Assembly (NCBI GenBank): GCA_902604795.1
Contig: CACKZV010000002.1
Location: 94,061-158,060, forward strand
Direction: 5' to 3'
Source of the DNA: an uncultured Pelagibacteraceae bacterium
Lineage (GTDB): Bacteria > Pseudomonadota > Alphaproteobacteria > Pelagibacterales > Pelagibacteraceae
Length of the DNA: 64,000 nt
Below are positions 27,678 to 36,489 of this stretch, in pieces (position 1 is the stretch's first letter; every line of letters starts with the position of its first letter). Under the pieces are notes generated by a model. The model did not search any database and was not told the DNA's origin. It was given only the letters and a program-made list of their open reading frames with translations. Made by a program: the position numbers and the translations under genes.

Positions 27678-28304
27678 TTATAAGTTAATAAAATTTTCAA
27701 TAATTTTTAGGCCAATTTTATCACTTTTTTCAGGGTGAAATTGGGTGCCAAATATATTTTCCTTTTCTACAGCGCAAACAACGTTTGTCGAGTAATCAGT
27801 TGTTGCTAAAATCACAGATTTATCTTCTGGAACAAATTCATAACTATGTACAAAATACATGTGAGCGTTATTCTCTATGCCTTTAAAAATCTTACTTTGA
27901 CTTTTAATGTTAATTTCATTCCAACCTATGTGTGGAAGCTTAAATTTACCGTCTTGGTTATCAATTTTAGATACCTTACCTGAAATCCATCCTAAACCTT
28001 TAGTCTCAACTTCTTCGTAGCCAATATCAGCAAACATTTGAAGCCCCACACAAATTCCAAGAAGTGGTTTTTTACTTTCTAATGCAAATTCATTAAGAGT
28101 ATCTGTCAAACCGTTAATGCTATTGAGCCCATCAATGCAGCTTTTAAAAGAACCTTGTCCTGGTAATACAACTTTATCGCTAGTTTTTATGGTTGAAAGG
28201 TCTGATGTTACTTCAATGTTTACTTTATCTTTTGCAACTTCTTTAAACGAATTAATTACAGAACTTATATTACCTGAATTGTAGTCAACAATTGTGACAT
28301 TCAT
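27678..28304 (-). CDS. hisH: Imidazole glycerol phosphate synthase, glutaminase subunit
   Basis: 208-residue class-I glutamine amidotransferase: VVLPGQGSFKSC, nucleophile elbow LLGICVGLQMF, and the His-Glu pair in GTQFHPEKS. Supplies ammonia to HisF. Five bases after hisB; two bases before the FkbM-like gene that separates it from hisA. Confidence 0.97.
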   Translation of the reverse strand: MNVTIVDYNSGNISSVINSFKEVAKDKVNIEVTSDLSTIKTSDKVVLPGQGSFKSCIDGLNSINGLTDTLNEFALESKKPLLGICVGLQMFADIGYEEVETKGLGWISGKVSKIDNQDGKFKLPHIGWNEINIKSQSKIFKGIENNAHMYFVHSYEFVPEDKSVILATTDYSTNVVCAVEKENIFGTQFHPEKSDKIGLKIIENFINL

Positions 28305-28309
28305 TAAAT

Positions 28310-28900
28310 TTATAAAGAACCTTTTGTAGAAGGTATTGTAGTTTTATTTCTTGGATCCATTTCTAGAGCAGCTCGTAAAGATCTTGCTAACCCTTTAAAA
28401 CAGGACTCAATAATGTGGTGACTGTTATCCCCGTAAATATTTTCAACGTGTAAGGTAACTCCTGCGGCTTGTGAAAAAGCTTGGAACCATTCTTTAAATA
28501 GTTCTGTATCCATCTCACCTAATTTTTCTACTTTCAATTTTACTTTCCAAATTAAATAAGGTCTATTTGATACATCAATTGCAACTCTAGTTAATGTTTC
28601 ATCCATTGGTATCATTGCATGAGCATATCTTTTAATACCTACAAATTTTTTAGAAGCTTTTTTTAAACATTCGCCAATTGCAATTCCAGTATCTTCAGTT
28701 GTGTGGTGAAGATCAATATGCGTATCACCTTTAGCTTTGATATTCATATCCATTGAAGAGTGTTTAGATAATTGCTCAAGCATGTGATCTAAAAATCCTA
28801 TGCCTGTGTCAACTTTGTACTTACCCTTACCATCAATATTTAAATCAACACTAATGTTAGTCTCTTTTGTTTTTCTACTAATTTTGGCTTTACGTTTCAT
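28310..28900 (-). CDS. hisB: Imidazoleglycerol-phosphate dehydratase
   Basis: A 196-residue monofunctional IGPD. The duplicated manganese-binding motifs are visible as [15 protein letters not shown]...[10 protein letters not shown] and [31 protein letters not shown]. No phosphatase domain is fused, as expected outside enterics. First gene of the minus-strand his run; divergent from hslV across a 91-base gap. Confidence 0.97.
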   Translation of the reverse strand: MKRKAKISRKTKETNISVDLNIDGKGKYKVDTGIGFLDHMLEQLSKHSSMDMNIKAKGDTHIDLHHTTEDTGIAIGECLKKASKKFVGIKRYAHAMIPMDETLTRVAIDVSNRPYLIWKVKLKVEKLGEMDTELFKEWFQAFSQAAGVTLHVENIYGDNSHHIIESCFKGLARSLRAALEMDPRNKTTIPSTKGSL

Positions 28901-28956
28901 AATCTGAAAAAGGTATATATCTATTATTCAATTATGGCAATAATTCCAGGCTCGGT

Positions 28957-28984
28957 CTTGAACTATAAGATTTAGTATCCATCT
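28957..28984 (+). promoter_or_regulatory. Candidate heat-shock (sigma-32 type) promoter of hslVU
   Basis: CTTGAA at 28957-28962 and CCATCT(AT) at 28979-28984 match the -35 (CTTGAA) and the core of the -10 (CCCCATnT) of RpoH promoters with acceptable spacing. hslVU is a classic RpoH target. The -10 ends seven bases before the hslV ATG, implying a transcript with almost no leader. Confidence 0.55.
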
Positions 28985-28991
28985 ATAATCC

Positions 28992-29507
28992 ATGACAACA
29001 ATAGTATTAGTAAGAAAAAACAATGAAGTAGTAGTTGCTGGAGATGGCCAAGTTAGTATGGGAAATACAGTAATTAAGAAAACTGCAAATAAAGTTCGTA
29101 AGATTGAGAAAAGAAATGTGATCGCAGGATTTGCTGGATCTACTGCAGATGCATTAACATTATTTGAAAGATTAGAGTCTAAACTAGAAAAACATGCTGG
29201 AAATTTAGCAAGAGCAGCTGTTGAATTAGCTAAAGATTGGCGAACAGATAAGTATTTAAGAAGATTAGAAGCCTTAATGGCAGTTGGTGACAAAGAAAAT
29301 AGTTTTATTATCTCTGGAACAGGTGATGTTTTAGAGCCAGAGGGTGATGTAATTGGAATAGGATCTGGTGGAAATTATGCATTAGCGTCTGCAAAGGTAT
29401 TAATGGATACAGATTTGTCGGCAGAAGAAGTTGCAAAAAAAGCAATTAAAGTTGCATCTGAAATATGTGTTTTCACAAATGATAATTTAAATATAGAGAA
29501 AATTTAA
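28992..29507 (+). CDS. hslV: ATP-dependent protease peptidase subunit HslV
   Basis: 171-residue proteasome-beta-like peptidase. Cleavage of the start Met would expose the catalytic Thr in [53 protein letters not shown] and [16 protein letters not shown] complete the family pattern. Forms the two-ring core that degrades substrates unfolded by HslU. One base separates it from hslU. No Shine-Dalgarno is seen before the ATG, fitting a leaderless start from the promoter just upstream. Confidence 0.97.
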   Translation: MTTIVLVRKNNEVVVAGDGQVSMGNTVIKKTANKVRKIEKRNVIAGFAGSTADALTLFERLESKLEKHAGNLARAAVELAKDWRTDKYLRRLEALMAVGDKENSFIISGTGDVLEPEGDVIGIGSGGNYALASAKVLMDTDLSAEEVAKKAIKVASEICVFTNDNLNIEKI

Positions 29508-29508
29508 T

Positions 29509-30879
29509 ATGGAAAAATCAAATGTCACAACTCTACCAAACGCTAAAGTAAAAAAAGAAAAAAATAATATTCAAAACTCATTATCTCCAAGAGAAATAGT
29601 TTCAGAATTAGATAGATTTGTTGTTGGTCAAAACAATGCAAAGAGAGCTGTCGCAATTGCTTTAAGAAATAGATGGAGAAGACAAGCCTTAGAAGGCGAC
29701 ATGAAAGACGAAGTTCTTCCAAAAAATATTTTAATGATGGGGCCTACTGGAGTTGGTAAAACAGAAATATCTAGAAGATTATCAAAATTAGCTGAGGCAC
29801 CATTTGTAAAAGTTGAAGCAACAAGATTTACTGAAGTAGGTTATGTTGGAAGAGATGTTGAACAAATTATAAGAGATCTGTTAGAAATTGCTATTGCAAT
29901 GGAGAAAGTCAAAAAAAGAAAAGAAGTTCACGCTAAAGCGCAAAAATTAGCTGAAGATAGAGTTCTTGATGCAGTTGTTGGAAATAAAGCAAGTGTTGCA
30001 ACACGAGAAAGTTTTAGAAAAAGATTAAGAGATGGTGATTTAGATGATAATGAGATTGAAATAGCTGTAACTGAAAGTGGTGGTGGAATGCCGTCATTTG
30101 AAATACCCGGGATGCCTGGTGCAAATGTTGGAATGATTAATATTTCAGACATGCTTGGTAAATCTATGGGTCAAAAAGCTAAGAAGAAGAAAATGTCAGT
30201 AAAAGAGTCTCATGAAATTTTACTTAATGAAGAGGCAGATAAATTAATTGAACAAGACAAAATCATTAAGTCAGCAAAAAATACTACTGAAAATAATGGA
30301 ATAGTATTTTTAGATGAAATAGATAAGATTTCAGCGAGAACTGATAGAGTTGGTGGAGATGTTTCAAGAGAAGGTGTGCAAAGAGACTTACTTCCATTAA
30401 TAGAAGGCACAACAGTAAGTACTAAATATGGTCCAATAAAAACTGATCATATATTATTTATAGCTTCAGGAGCCTTCCAGCTAGCAAAGCCATCAGATCT
30501 ATTACCTGAGCTTCAGGGGAGATTACCGATCAGAGTTGAGCTAGATGCATTGAATAGTAAGGATTTTAAGCGAATTTTAAAAGAGCCAGACAATAGTTTA
30601 ATAAAACAATACAAAGCTTTACTTAAAACTGAAAATGTTGATTTAGAATTTACAGAGGATGGCATTGATACCATCGCAACAATTGCAAGTGAAGTAAACA
30701 CAACTGTCGAAAATATAGGTGCTAGAAGACTACATACTATCATTGAAAGAGTTTTAGATGAAATAAGTTTTACAGCAACAGATAGAGCTGGAGAAAAAAT
30801 CAGTATAGACTCGGATTATATTAAGAAAAATATCGGAGAACTAGTTAAAGACGCAGATCTTTCAAAATTTATTTTGTAA
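29509..30879 (+). CDS. hslU: HslU, ATPase subunit of the HslUV protease
   Basis: 456-residue AAA+ unfoldase: [17 protein letters not shown]-terminus, Walker [29 protein letters not shown] pore-loop region (GYVG), intermediate domain at about 110-245, Walker [12 protein letters not shown], sensor 1 region and the C-terminal tail ending SKFIL that inserts into HslV. Length and motifs are complete. Ends 3 bases from the convergent Smr gene. Confidence 0.97.
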   Translation: MEKSNVTTLPNAKVKKEKNNIQNSLSPREIVSELDRFVVGQNNAKRAVAIALRNRWRRQALEGDMKDEVLPKNILMMGPTGVGKTEISRRLSKLAEAPFVKVEATRFTEVGYVGRDVEQIIRDLLEIAIAMEKVKKRKEVHAKAQKLAEDRVLDAVVGNKASVATRESFRKRLRDGDLDDNEIEIAVTESGGGMPSFEIPGMPGANVGMINISDMLGKSMGQKAKKKKMSVKESHEILLNEEADKLIEQDKIIKSAKNTTENNGIVFLDEIDKISARTDRVGGDVSREGVQRDLLPLIEGTTVSTKYGPIKTDHILFIASGAFQLAKPSDLLPELQGRLPIRVELDALNSKDFKRILKEPDNSLIKQYKALLKTENVDLEFTEDGIDTIATIASEVNTTVENIGARRLHTIIERVLDEISFTATDRAGEKISIDSDYIKKNIGELVKDADLSKFIL

Positions 30880-30882
30880 TTC

Positions 30883-31299
30883 CTATTTTTTTTTTCTTAA
30901 AAAAATATCAAAATTTCCTACAGATGGATTTTCAACAGCTTCAAAATCAATACTAACAATTTTATTCATTAACTGATCGTTACTTTTAATAAAATGAGGT
31001 ACTGAGTGTTTTAATATACTTAAATTATTAGATTGGTATGGATCATTTAAATTTTTTGATCTTAAACCCTTTCCCGTAATGACATTAATTTTGTTTACTC
31101 CATTAACAAAACATTCTTCTATATAAGAGGTCATCTTTTGATTTGCTTCCTCTAAAGTATAGCCATGCAAATCAATTGATCTTTCAATATATCTTCTGGG
31201 TCTCAAAGAAGTTTTTTGGTCTTTATTTTCTACTTTATCAGTACTATTTAAGAAATCTTGCCAGTCTTGTTTATCTTTGTCTGATATTTTTTTAATCAA
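30883..31299 (-). CDS. Smr domain protein
   Basis: 138 residues. The C-terminal part is an Smr domain with the signature SIDLHGYTLEEA and INVITGKGLRS (DLHG...TGKG). Related single-domain Smr proteins act as endonucleases on DNA or RNA; recent work on bacterial Smr proteins links some to collided-ribosome rescue, but this subgroup is untested. One-base... spacing to the Tim44-like gene upstream indicates an operon. Confidence 0.9.
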   Translation of the reverse strand: MIKKISDKDKQDWQDFLNSTDKVENKDQKTSLRPRRYIERSIDLHGYTLEEANQKMTSYIEECFVNGVNKINVITGKGLRSKNLNDPYQSNNLSILKHSVPHFIKSNDQLMNKIVSIDFEAVENPSVGNFDIFLRKKK

Positions 31300-31890
31300 C
31301 TAAGCCTGGGTATCTACTATTAACCAGTTAGGATTTTTTGATGTACTATCTTTTGTAAACTTCCAAGTATCAAGTACCTTTTTAACTTTTTGAGCATCAC
31401 CAGATACGACTTTATTATCTTTATCTTTTATGCAAGAAATAATTTCACTTACAAATTCAACAGTTACTTCAAGCATATTTTTATTTTGATTATGCTCTTT
31501 GATTTCTGCCGAATTAATACCGATAAACGTAGTATCAGAAGTGACATTTCTTGCTTTTTTGTCTTTGATTGCTTCGTCAAACTGCTCGTATACATTTTTT
31601 GCTAAAAGATTTTTTATAGATTTTAGGTCCCCTTTAGAGAAACTAGTAATAATGCTTTCATAAGCAATTTTAGCACCATTTAAAAAATCTTTCTTTGCCG
31701 CATCATCAAATGTATCAGCATTTAAAATAGGAGAAGTTTTTGTTTCTGGGACCTCTTCATGAGGAAAACTCGAATTAATATTTTCTTCAAAACCAGTTTT
31801 TTTACCTAAAATTCCTCTTAATCTTAGGAAAATAAAACCCGCTATCATTGCCAACAATATTATATCGATGTACTCAAAGCTGTAACTCAT
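31300..31890 (-). CDS. Tim44-like domain protein
   Basis: 196 residues: one N-terminal membrane segment (about residues 8-25), an acidic/Pro linker, and a Tim44 domain from about residue 65 (DAAKKDFLNGAKIAYESIITSFSKGDL). In alphaproteobacteria this protein (TimA) sits opposite fxsA and secB, as here. Proposed role at the inner membrane in protein quality or transport is known only by analogy with mitochondrial Tim44. Confidence 0.88.
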   Translation of the reverse strand: MSYSFEYIDIILLAMIAGFIFLRLRGILGKKTGFEENINSSFPHEEVPETKTSPILNADTFDDAAKKDFLNGAKIAYESIITSFSKGDLKSIKNLLAKNVYEQFDEAIKDKKARNVTSDTTFIGINSAEIKEHNQNKNMLEVTVEFVSEIISCIKDKDNKVVSGDAQKVKKVLDTWKFTKDSTSKNPNWLIVDTQA

Positions 31891-31948
31891 ATATTAATAA
31901 TATTTACTATGTTGATTAATTTCAACCTGCAATTTACATTATAGACAA

Positions 31949-32377
31949 ATGAACACAGCAATAATTCTCATTTTAGGGATACCTCTTATTGAAATCTACC
32001 TATTTATAAAGGTTGGATCAGAAATAGGAGCTTTAAACACCATTTTATTAATTCTTACAACTGCAGTTGTGGGTATTTGGTACGCAAGATATGAAGGATT
32101 TAACACATTGCGTTCAGGGATGTCACAGTTAGTCAAAAATGAACTTCCACTTTATGAGATAGTTTCTGGAGCAGCAATTGCTTTTGCAGCTCTGCTACTA
32201 ATATTACCTGGATTTGCTACTGACATAATAGGAATTCTACTGGTATTTCCAATTACAAGAAAAATAATTTTAAGTAAATATTCCAAAAAGTATTCTACAA
32301 AAAATAAAAATAGTGGTAATAAAAAAAATTATATTGAAGGTGAGTATGAGGATATAGAAGATAAAGATGGAAAATAA
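31949..32377 (+). CDS. fxsA: FxsA family membrane protein
   Basis: 142 residues, three to four hydrophobic segments. The N-terminus (ILILGIPLIEIYLFIKVGSEIG) and the GIWYARYEGFNTLRS and LLLILPGFATDIIGILLVFP segments are typical of FxsA. In E. coli FxsA affects phage F exclusion; the native role is unknown. It overlaps the secB-like gene by 11 bases. Confidence 0.92.
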   Translation: MNTAIILILGIPLIEIYLFIKVGSEIGALNTILLILTTAVVGIWYARYEGFNTLRSGMSQLVKNELPLYEIVSGAAIAFAALLLILPGFATDIIGILLVFPITRKIILSKYSKKYSTKNKNSGNKKNYIEGEYEDIEDKDGK

Positions 32378-32789
32378 ATACAAAATTATAATAAGTTATA
32401 TACAAGATTTATCAGTTGAAATACCTAGTCCTGAAGATTTAATAACAATTAGAAATACAACACCAGAATATAGAATGAGTGTTGATATAAGCTCAAAACC
32501 TTCAAAAAGGAAAATGATAGAAGTATTAACTACTTTGACTTATGCAAATCCAAATAAAAAAAAAGCTAAAGGTTATTTTCAAATTAAATATGCAACAGTT
32601 ATTGATATTTTAGATTTAAAAATTGAAAAAAAAGAATTAGAGAAAATAATTTTGTGTGATCTACAAACAAAAATATATCCTGACTTAGAGCAAAAGTTTT
32701 TGACCATTCTTAAAAATTCAGGTCTTCCTGATTTAAAATTTGGAAAAAAAGTTGATTTCGAGGAGTTATATAAAGCTAGACTAAATTAG
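32367..32789 (+). CDS. secB: SecB-like protein-export chaperone
   Basis: 140 residues; YKIIISYIQDLSVEIPSPE corresponds to the SecB opening ('...iyvKDlSfE.P..'), MSVDISSKPSKRKMIEVLTTL to the second strand region. The usual Gly/Pro-rich centre is reduced and the C-terminal SecA-binding zinc tail is absent. Identity with E. coli SecB looks low; the timA-fxsA-secB setting supports the call. It may keep porin and other exports unfolded. Confidence 0.78.
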   Translation: MENKYKIIISYIQDLSVEIPSPEDLITIRNTTPEYRMSVDISSKPSKRKMIEVLTTLTYANPNKKKAKGYFQIKYATVIDILDLKIEKKELEKIILCDLQTKIYPDLEQKFLTILKNSGLPDLKFGKKVDFEELYKARLN

Positions 32790-33448
32790 AAATAATTTTT
32801 TTTTAAATTTTTTTTTAAAAATTCAGAGTGATCTAATAATTCCTTTTCAGAAGGTAAAACAATTTTTTTGTAGTAGTCACGTTTATCATCCAATGTGATT
32901 TTTGTTTCATTATTTTCAGCTAAATCAAAAGTAGGTTCTTTTTGATCAATAAGATTAATATAAACTTTTGCAAGTAACTCGCAGTCAATCAAGGCAGTGT
33001 GCTTTTCTCTTTTAGAATTATCAATTCTAAATCTTTTACATAATGCATCTAGGCTTATCCCAGATCCTGGAAATTTATTTCTAGCAAGATCTAAAGTATC
33101 AATTATATTTGAATTATTGATTTTGGGCTTACCTATTAAGGATAATTCGTTATTTAAATGCCCAATATCAAACTCAGCGTTGTGAATTATAATTTTTTTA
33201 TCCTGAATAAAAGATAAAAAATCTTCAGCAACTTCTGAAAATTTTTGTTTATTAGACAAAAATTCATCCGAGTATCCATGAACCTCGAAGGCTTTCTCTG
33301 ATACCTTTCTCTCTGGATTTAAATAAACGTGAAATATATTTTTGGTTACGACTAGATCATCTAACTCAATACATCCAATTTCAACAATTCTGTGCCCGTC
33401 TCTTACTGATAATCCTGTTGTTTCTGTATCAAGAACTATTTCTTTCAT
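32786..33448 (-). CDS. dnaQ: DNA polymerase III epsilon subunit (3'-5' exonuclease)
   Basis: 220-residue DEDDh exonuclease: VLDTETTGL (ExoI), IIHNAEFDIGHLNNEL (ExoII), and KREKHTALIDCELLAKVYINL (ExoIII with His and Asp). Proofreading partner of DnaE. Overlaps coaE by 20 bases. In a run of five minus-strand genes leading away from the putative oriC. Confidence 0.95.
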   Translation of the reverse strand: MKEIVLDTETTGLSVRDGHRIVEIGCIELDDLVVTKNIFHVYLNPERKVSEKAFEVHGYSDEFLSNKQKFSEVAEDFLSFIQDKKIIIHNAEFDIGHLNNELSLIGKPKINNSNIIDTLDLARNKFPGSGISLDALCKRFRIDNSKREKHTALIDCELLAKVYINLIDQKEPTFDLAENNETKITLDDKRDYYKKIVLPSEKELLDHSEFLKKNLKKNYF

Positions 33449-34016
33449 CTAAAATTTTTCTTTTAATTATTTTAATATTTTTTTTTAAGCTTAGTAGTTT
33501 AAAATTGTTCTTAATAATGTAATTAGATATTCTCTTTTTATAAGCCAAAGATCTTTGTGATTTTCTTAGACTATCAATAATTTTTTTATTATAAAAAGGC
33601 CTTTTTTTAAGTCTTTTGTTTATCTCAATTTTATTTGATTGAACATAGATCAAATAAAAATTTTTGTCGAATAATTTATTTTCAACTAATAATGGTATAT
33701 CTAGCACTACCATTTTTTTTCTCTTATTTTTTTTAAAAAAAAATTGCATTCTCTGTCTAACGATAGGATGTACAATCTCTGAAATTTTTTTCAGATTTTT
33801 TTTGTTTGCTTTTACAATACTTCCAAGTTCATCTTTTTTTAAAGATTGTGATGTAATAAATTTTGGAAATTTCTTTTTTATTTTTTTATAACAAGATTTA
33901 TCATTTCTGTAGATATCACTCACCTCTCTATCAGCATTAAAAACTGGATAACCAAATTGTTTTGCAACAAAACTTTTGCCTGAACCTATATCACCTAAAA
34001 TACCAATTTTAATCAA
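33429..34016 (-). CDS. coaE: Dephospho-CoA kinase
   Basis: 195 residues with P-loop GILGDIGSGKSFVAKQF, then PVFNADREVSDIYR and the KMVVLDIPLLVENKLF segment of CoaE. Last step of CoA synthesis. Overlaps dnaQ by 20 bases and aroE by 4. Very Lys- and Ile-rich, even for this genome. Confidence 0.95.
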   Translation of the reverse strand: MIKIGILGDIGSGKSFVAKQFGYPVFNADREVSDIYRNDKSCYKKIKKKFPKFITSQSLKKDELGSIVKANKKNLKKISEIVHPIVRQRMQFFFKKNKRKKMVVLDIPLLVENKLFDKNFYLIYVQSNKIEINKRLKKRPFYNKKIIDSLRKSQRSLAYKKRISNYIIKNNFKLLSLKKNIKIIKRKILDERNSS

Positions 34017-34804
34017 TTTAAAAGCTCCATGACTTTCTCGTCTACCTTGGGCTCAAAGTTATTCCATATTTTAAAGGAGGCTTGAGCTTGATAAACAAAC
34101 ATTTTTTTTCCATTTTCTATTTTATTTCCATTTTTTTTTGCGGATCCTAAGAAATTAGTTTCTGAAGGATTATATATGACATCATAAAAAAATTTTTCTG
34201 GGCTGATTTTAGAATAATCTAAAATAATATTTTCGTTATTTTTCAAGCCTAAGCTAGTTGCATTAATAATCATGTCAAAATCTGGTATTGTTCCCCATTT
34301 AATAATTTCGATTTCATTAAAGGTTTTTTTTAAATTTTCAGCTTTGCTCATCGTTCTATTGCTTATAAATATTTTTTTGGCACTCATATTTTTTAAAGCC
34401 ACTATTATTGATGGTGAAACTCCTCCCGCACCCAATATTAGTATATTTTTCCCAACAGTGTCATAATTTGTATGTTTGATGGCCAACTCAAATCCTTCTA
34501 TATCTGTATTGTGACCTATTACCATTCCATCTCTCAAATATATCGTATTTACTGATTGTGTTTTTTGAGCCTCATTGGATAGTTTATCTAAAAAAGGAAT
34601 TACAGAATTTTTAAAAGGAACAGTAACATTAATTCCATCAATTTTTTTTTCTCTTACTTCTTTAATTAAATTATCTAATTCTGATATATCTAATTTTTTT
34701 TTATCGTAAACAGCTTTCAAATTATTAGATTTTATCCAGTAATTATGTAACTTTGGTGATAAAGAATGTTCAATTGGGTTTCCTATAACAAGAAATTTTT
34801 TCAT
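34013..34804 (-). CDS. aroE: Shikimate dehydrogenase
   Basis: 263 residues: GNPIEHSLSPKLHNYW (shikimate site), GINVTVPFKNSVI with the catalytic Lys, NTDIEGFELAI, and NADP-binding LILGAGGVSPSII with SNRTMSKAENL. Reduces dehydroshikimate with NADPH. ATGA overlaps with both coaE and maf. Confidence 0.96.
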   Translation of the reverse strand: MKKFLVIGNPIEHSLSPKLHNYWIKSNNLKAVYDKKKLDISELDNLIKEVREKKIDGINVTVPFKNSVIPFLDKLSNEAQKTQSVNTIYLRDGMVIGHNTDIEGFELAIKHTNYDTVGKNILILGAGGVSPSIIVALKNMSAKKIFISNRTMSKAENLKKTFNEIEIIKWGTIPDFDMIINATSLGLKNNENIILDYSKISPEKFFYDVIYNPSETNFLGSAKKNGNKIENGKKMFVYQAQASFKIWNNFEPKVDEKVMELLN

Positions 34805-35385
34805 TTTTGAAGTTCTAAATATTCCTTAATTTTTTTAATAGGTAAGCCCATTATCGTGTCTTCATCACCATCAATTTTTGAAAATAAAGCCCTTCCTTCT
34901 CCTTCAATTTGATAGACATTATAAGCATACAGAGCCTCATCGCTTATTTTATTTAAATAAGTGATTAATTCATTTTCAGAAAAATGCTTCATGGTTAAGT
35001 AAGCTTTATCAGTATAGTTCCAAACCATGGATCCATTTTTAGATATACAAACCGAACTGATCAAAGAGTGTCTTTTTCCATTTAGATTCTTCAAAATACT
35101 TAAAGCTTCTTCCCTACTCTCTGGTTTTGATATTAACTCCCCTCTCAGATCAATCACACTATCTGCTCCTAAAACTAAAGTATTATTAACTTTTTGACTT
35201 ACCTTATTTGCTTTCAATTCTGCAAGATTTTTAGAGATAATTTCAGGTGAAGCACCCTCTTTTAATAGACTTTCTTTTATTGGTTCTTCGTCAATATTTG
35301 ATATTTCAACCCTATTATTAATATTGTGATTATCTAAAATTTCTTTTCTTACCTTACTTTTAGAAGCTAAAATAATGTTAGGCAT
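34801..35385 (-). CDS. maf: Maf-like nucleotide pyrophosphatase
   Basis: 194 residues. ILASKSKVRKEIL is the conserved Maf opening ('LaSxSxxRxxLL'), with NTLVLGADSVIDLRGE and YAYNVYQIEGEGRALFSKIDGDEDTIMGLP following. House-cleaning hydrolase of non-canonical or excess nucleotides, linked to division arrest. Overlaps ppsR by 8 bases; both lie next to the putative origin. Confidence 0.94.
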   Translation of the reverse strand: MPNIILASKSKVRKEILDNHNINNRVEISNIDEEPIKESLLKEGASPEIISKNLAELKANKVSQKVNNTLVLGADSVIDLRGELISKPESREEALSILKNLNGKRHSLISSVCISKNGSMVWNYTDKAYLTMKHFSENELITYLNKISDEALYAYNVYQIEGEGRALFSKIDGDEDTIMGLPIKKIKEYLELQK

Positions 35386-36205
35386 TTTTTTTATTTTTTA
35401 TTTCGTAAATTTTAATTACAGATGCTGCTGTTTCTTCAACTGACTTTCTAGTCACGTCTATTGTGGGCCAGTTGTTCTCTTTAAATATCTTTTTAGAACT
35501 ATCTAATTCATCCCTAATTTTGTCTATGTTTACGTACTCACTATTTTGATCTTCTTTAAGAGAATTCAATCTGTTTTTTCTTAAATCATATAGTCTATCA
35601 GCCTCAGTTACTAAACCTACAACACAGGGAGAAAAATTTTTTTCTGTAACTTTTGGTGGAATAGAGTTTTTGTTTACTAATGGAATATTTGAAGTTTTAA
35701 AACCTCTATTAGCTAAATAAATTGCTGTTGGAGTTTTACTTGTCCTGCTTACTCCTAACAGAATGATATCAGATTTTTCTATATCATCAGTCTGATTACC
35801 ATCATCATGATTCATAGTAAACTGAATAGCTTCAATTCTATCGTAGTATTCTTCATTAAGAATGTGTTGACCGCTTGGTTGATGCGAAGCTTTTTGATTG
35901 AGCACTTTTGAAAAATTTAATATTAAATCTCCAAGGACACCAAAACACGGTATTTCTCTTTCATAAGCCTTTTCTGTAAGATACTTTGCAAGTTTACTGT
36001 TCACTATTGTATATAAAATTATAGAATTTTTATCTTTCTTCGCTTGTTTTAGAATACTTAAGGTTTGACTTTCGGTACGGGTAAAAGAAAAATGATTAGT
36101 TTCATATTCAAAATTAGGAAATTGTGCCTTTAATGCCAAAAAAATTCTATCTAATGTCTCACCAGTAGAATCCGATATTAAGTAAATTTGATATAAGTTT
36201 CTCAT
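35378..36205 (-). CDS. ppsR: PPDK regulatory kinase/phosphorylase (DUF299)
   Basis: 275 residues: YLISDSTGETLDRI at the start, GVSRTSKTPTAIYLANRG P-loop in the middle, and a C-terminal WPTIDVTRKSVEETAASV. Reversibly phosphorylates pyruvate phosphate dikinase or PEP synthase. In Rickettsia and Caulobacter the same gene borders the origin opposite hemE, as it does here. Confidence 0.95.
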   Translation of the reverse strand: MRNLYQIYLISDSTGETLDRIFLALKAQFPNFEYETNHFSFTRTESQTLSILKQAKKDKNSIILYTIVNSKLAKYLTEKAYEREIPCFGVLGDLILNFSKVLNQKASHQPSGQHILNEEYYDRIEAIQFTMNHDDGNQTDDIEKSDIILLGVSRTSKTPTAIYLANRGFKTSNIPLVNKNSIPPKVTEKNFSPCVVGLVTEADRLYDLRKNRLNSLKEDQNSEYVNIDKIRDELDSSKKIFKENNWPTIDVTRKSVEETAASVIKIYEIKNKKNA

Positions 36206-36489
36206 GTATAAAGTGTTTATAAACTATTAGTTAAATAAGAAAAATGCAGATTTATGCTTTGAAGACATAGAACTTATTTTTTTTCCTATAAAATTAAGTG
36301 AATTATAAAATGTGATAATAGTTATCCAAAATGTGTATAAAATCTGAATATTGTTAATTTATTCATATAAATTCTTATTAATTTAAGATCAAAATTGTTG
36401 ATAATAAGTTAATTAATTGTGTAAATTGACTAATTTACGTTATTCACAATACATAATACTAATAAAGTAAATAATATATATCTATCTAT
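36206..36489. other. Putative chromosomal replication origin (oriC)
   Basis: A 284-base very AT-rich gap between divergent ppsR and hemE, the position of oriC in Caulobacter and Rickettsia. Exact matches to the DnaA box TTATNCACA lie at 36332-36340 (minus strand) and 36440-36448 (plus). One-mismatch copies are at 36214-36222, 36322-36330 and 36396-36404. A 7-bp inverted repeat GTAAATT/AATTTAC lies at 36421-36438 beside the last box. Genes on both sides point away from it, and parAB with parS sites are about 9 kb off. Promoters of ppsR and hemE must also be here. Confidence 0.82.
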
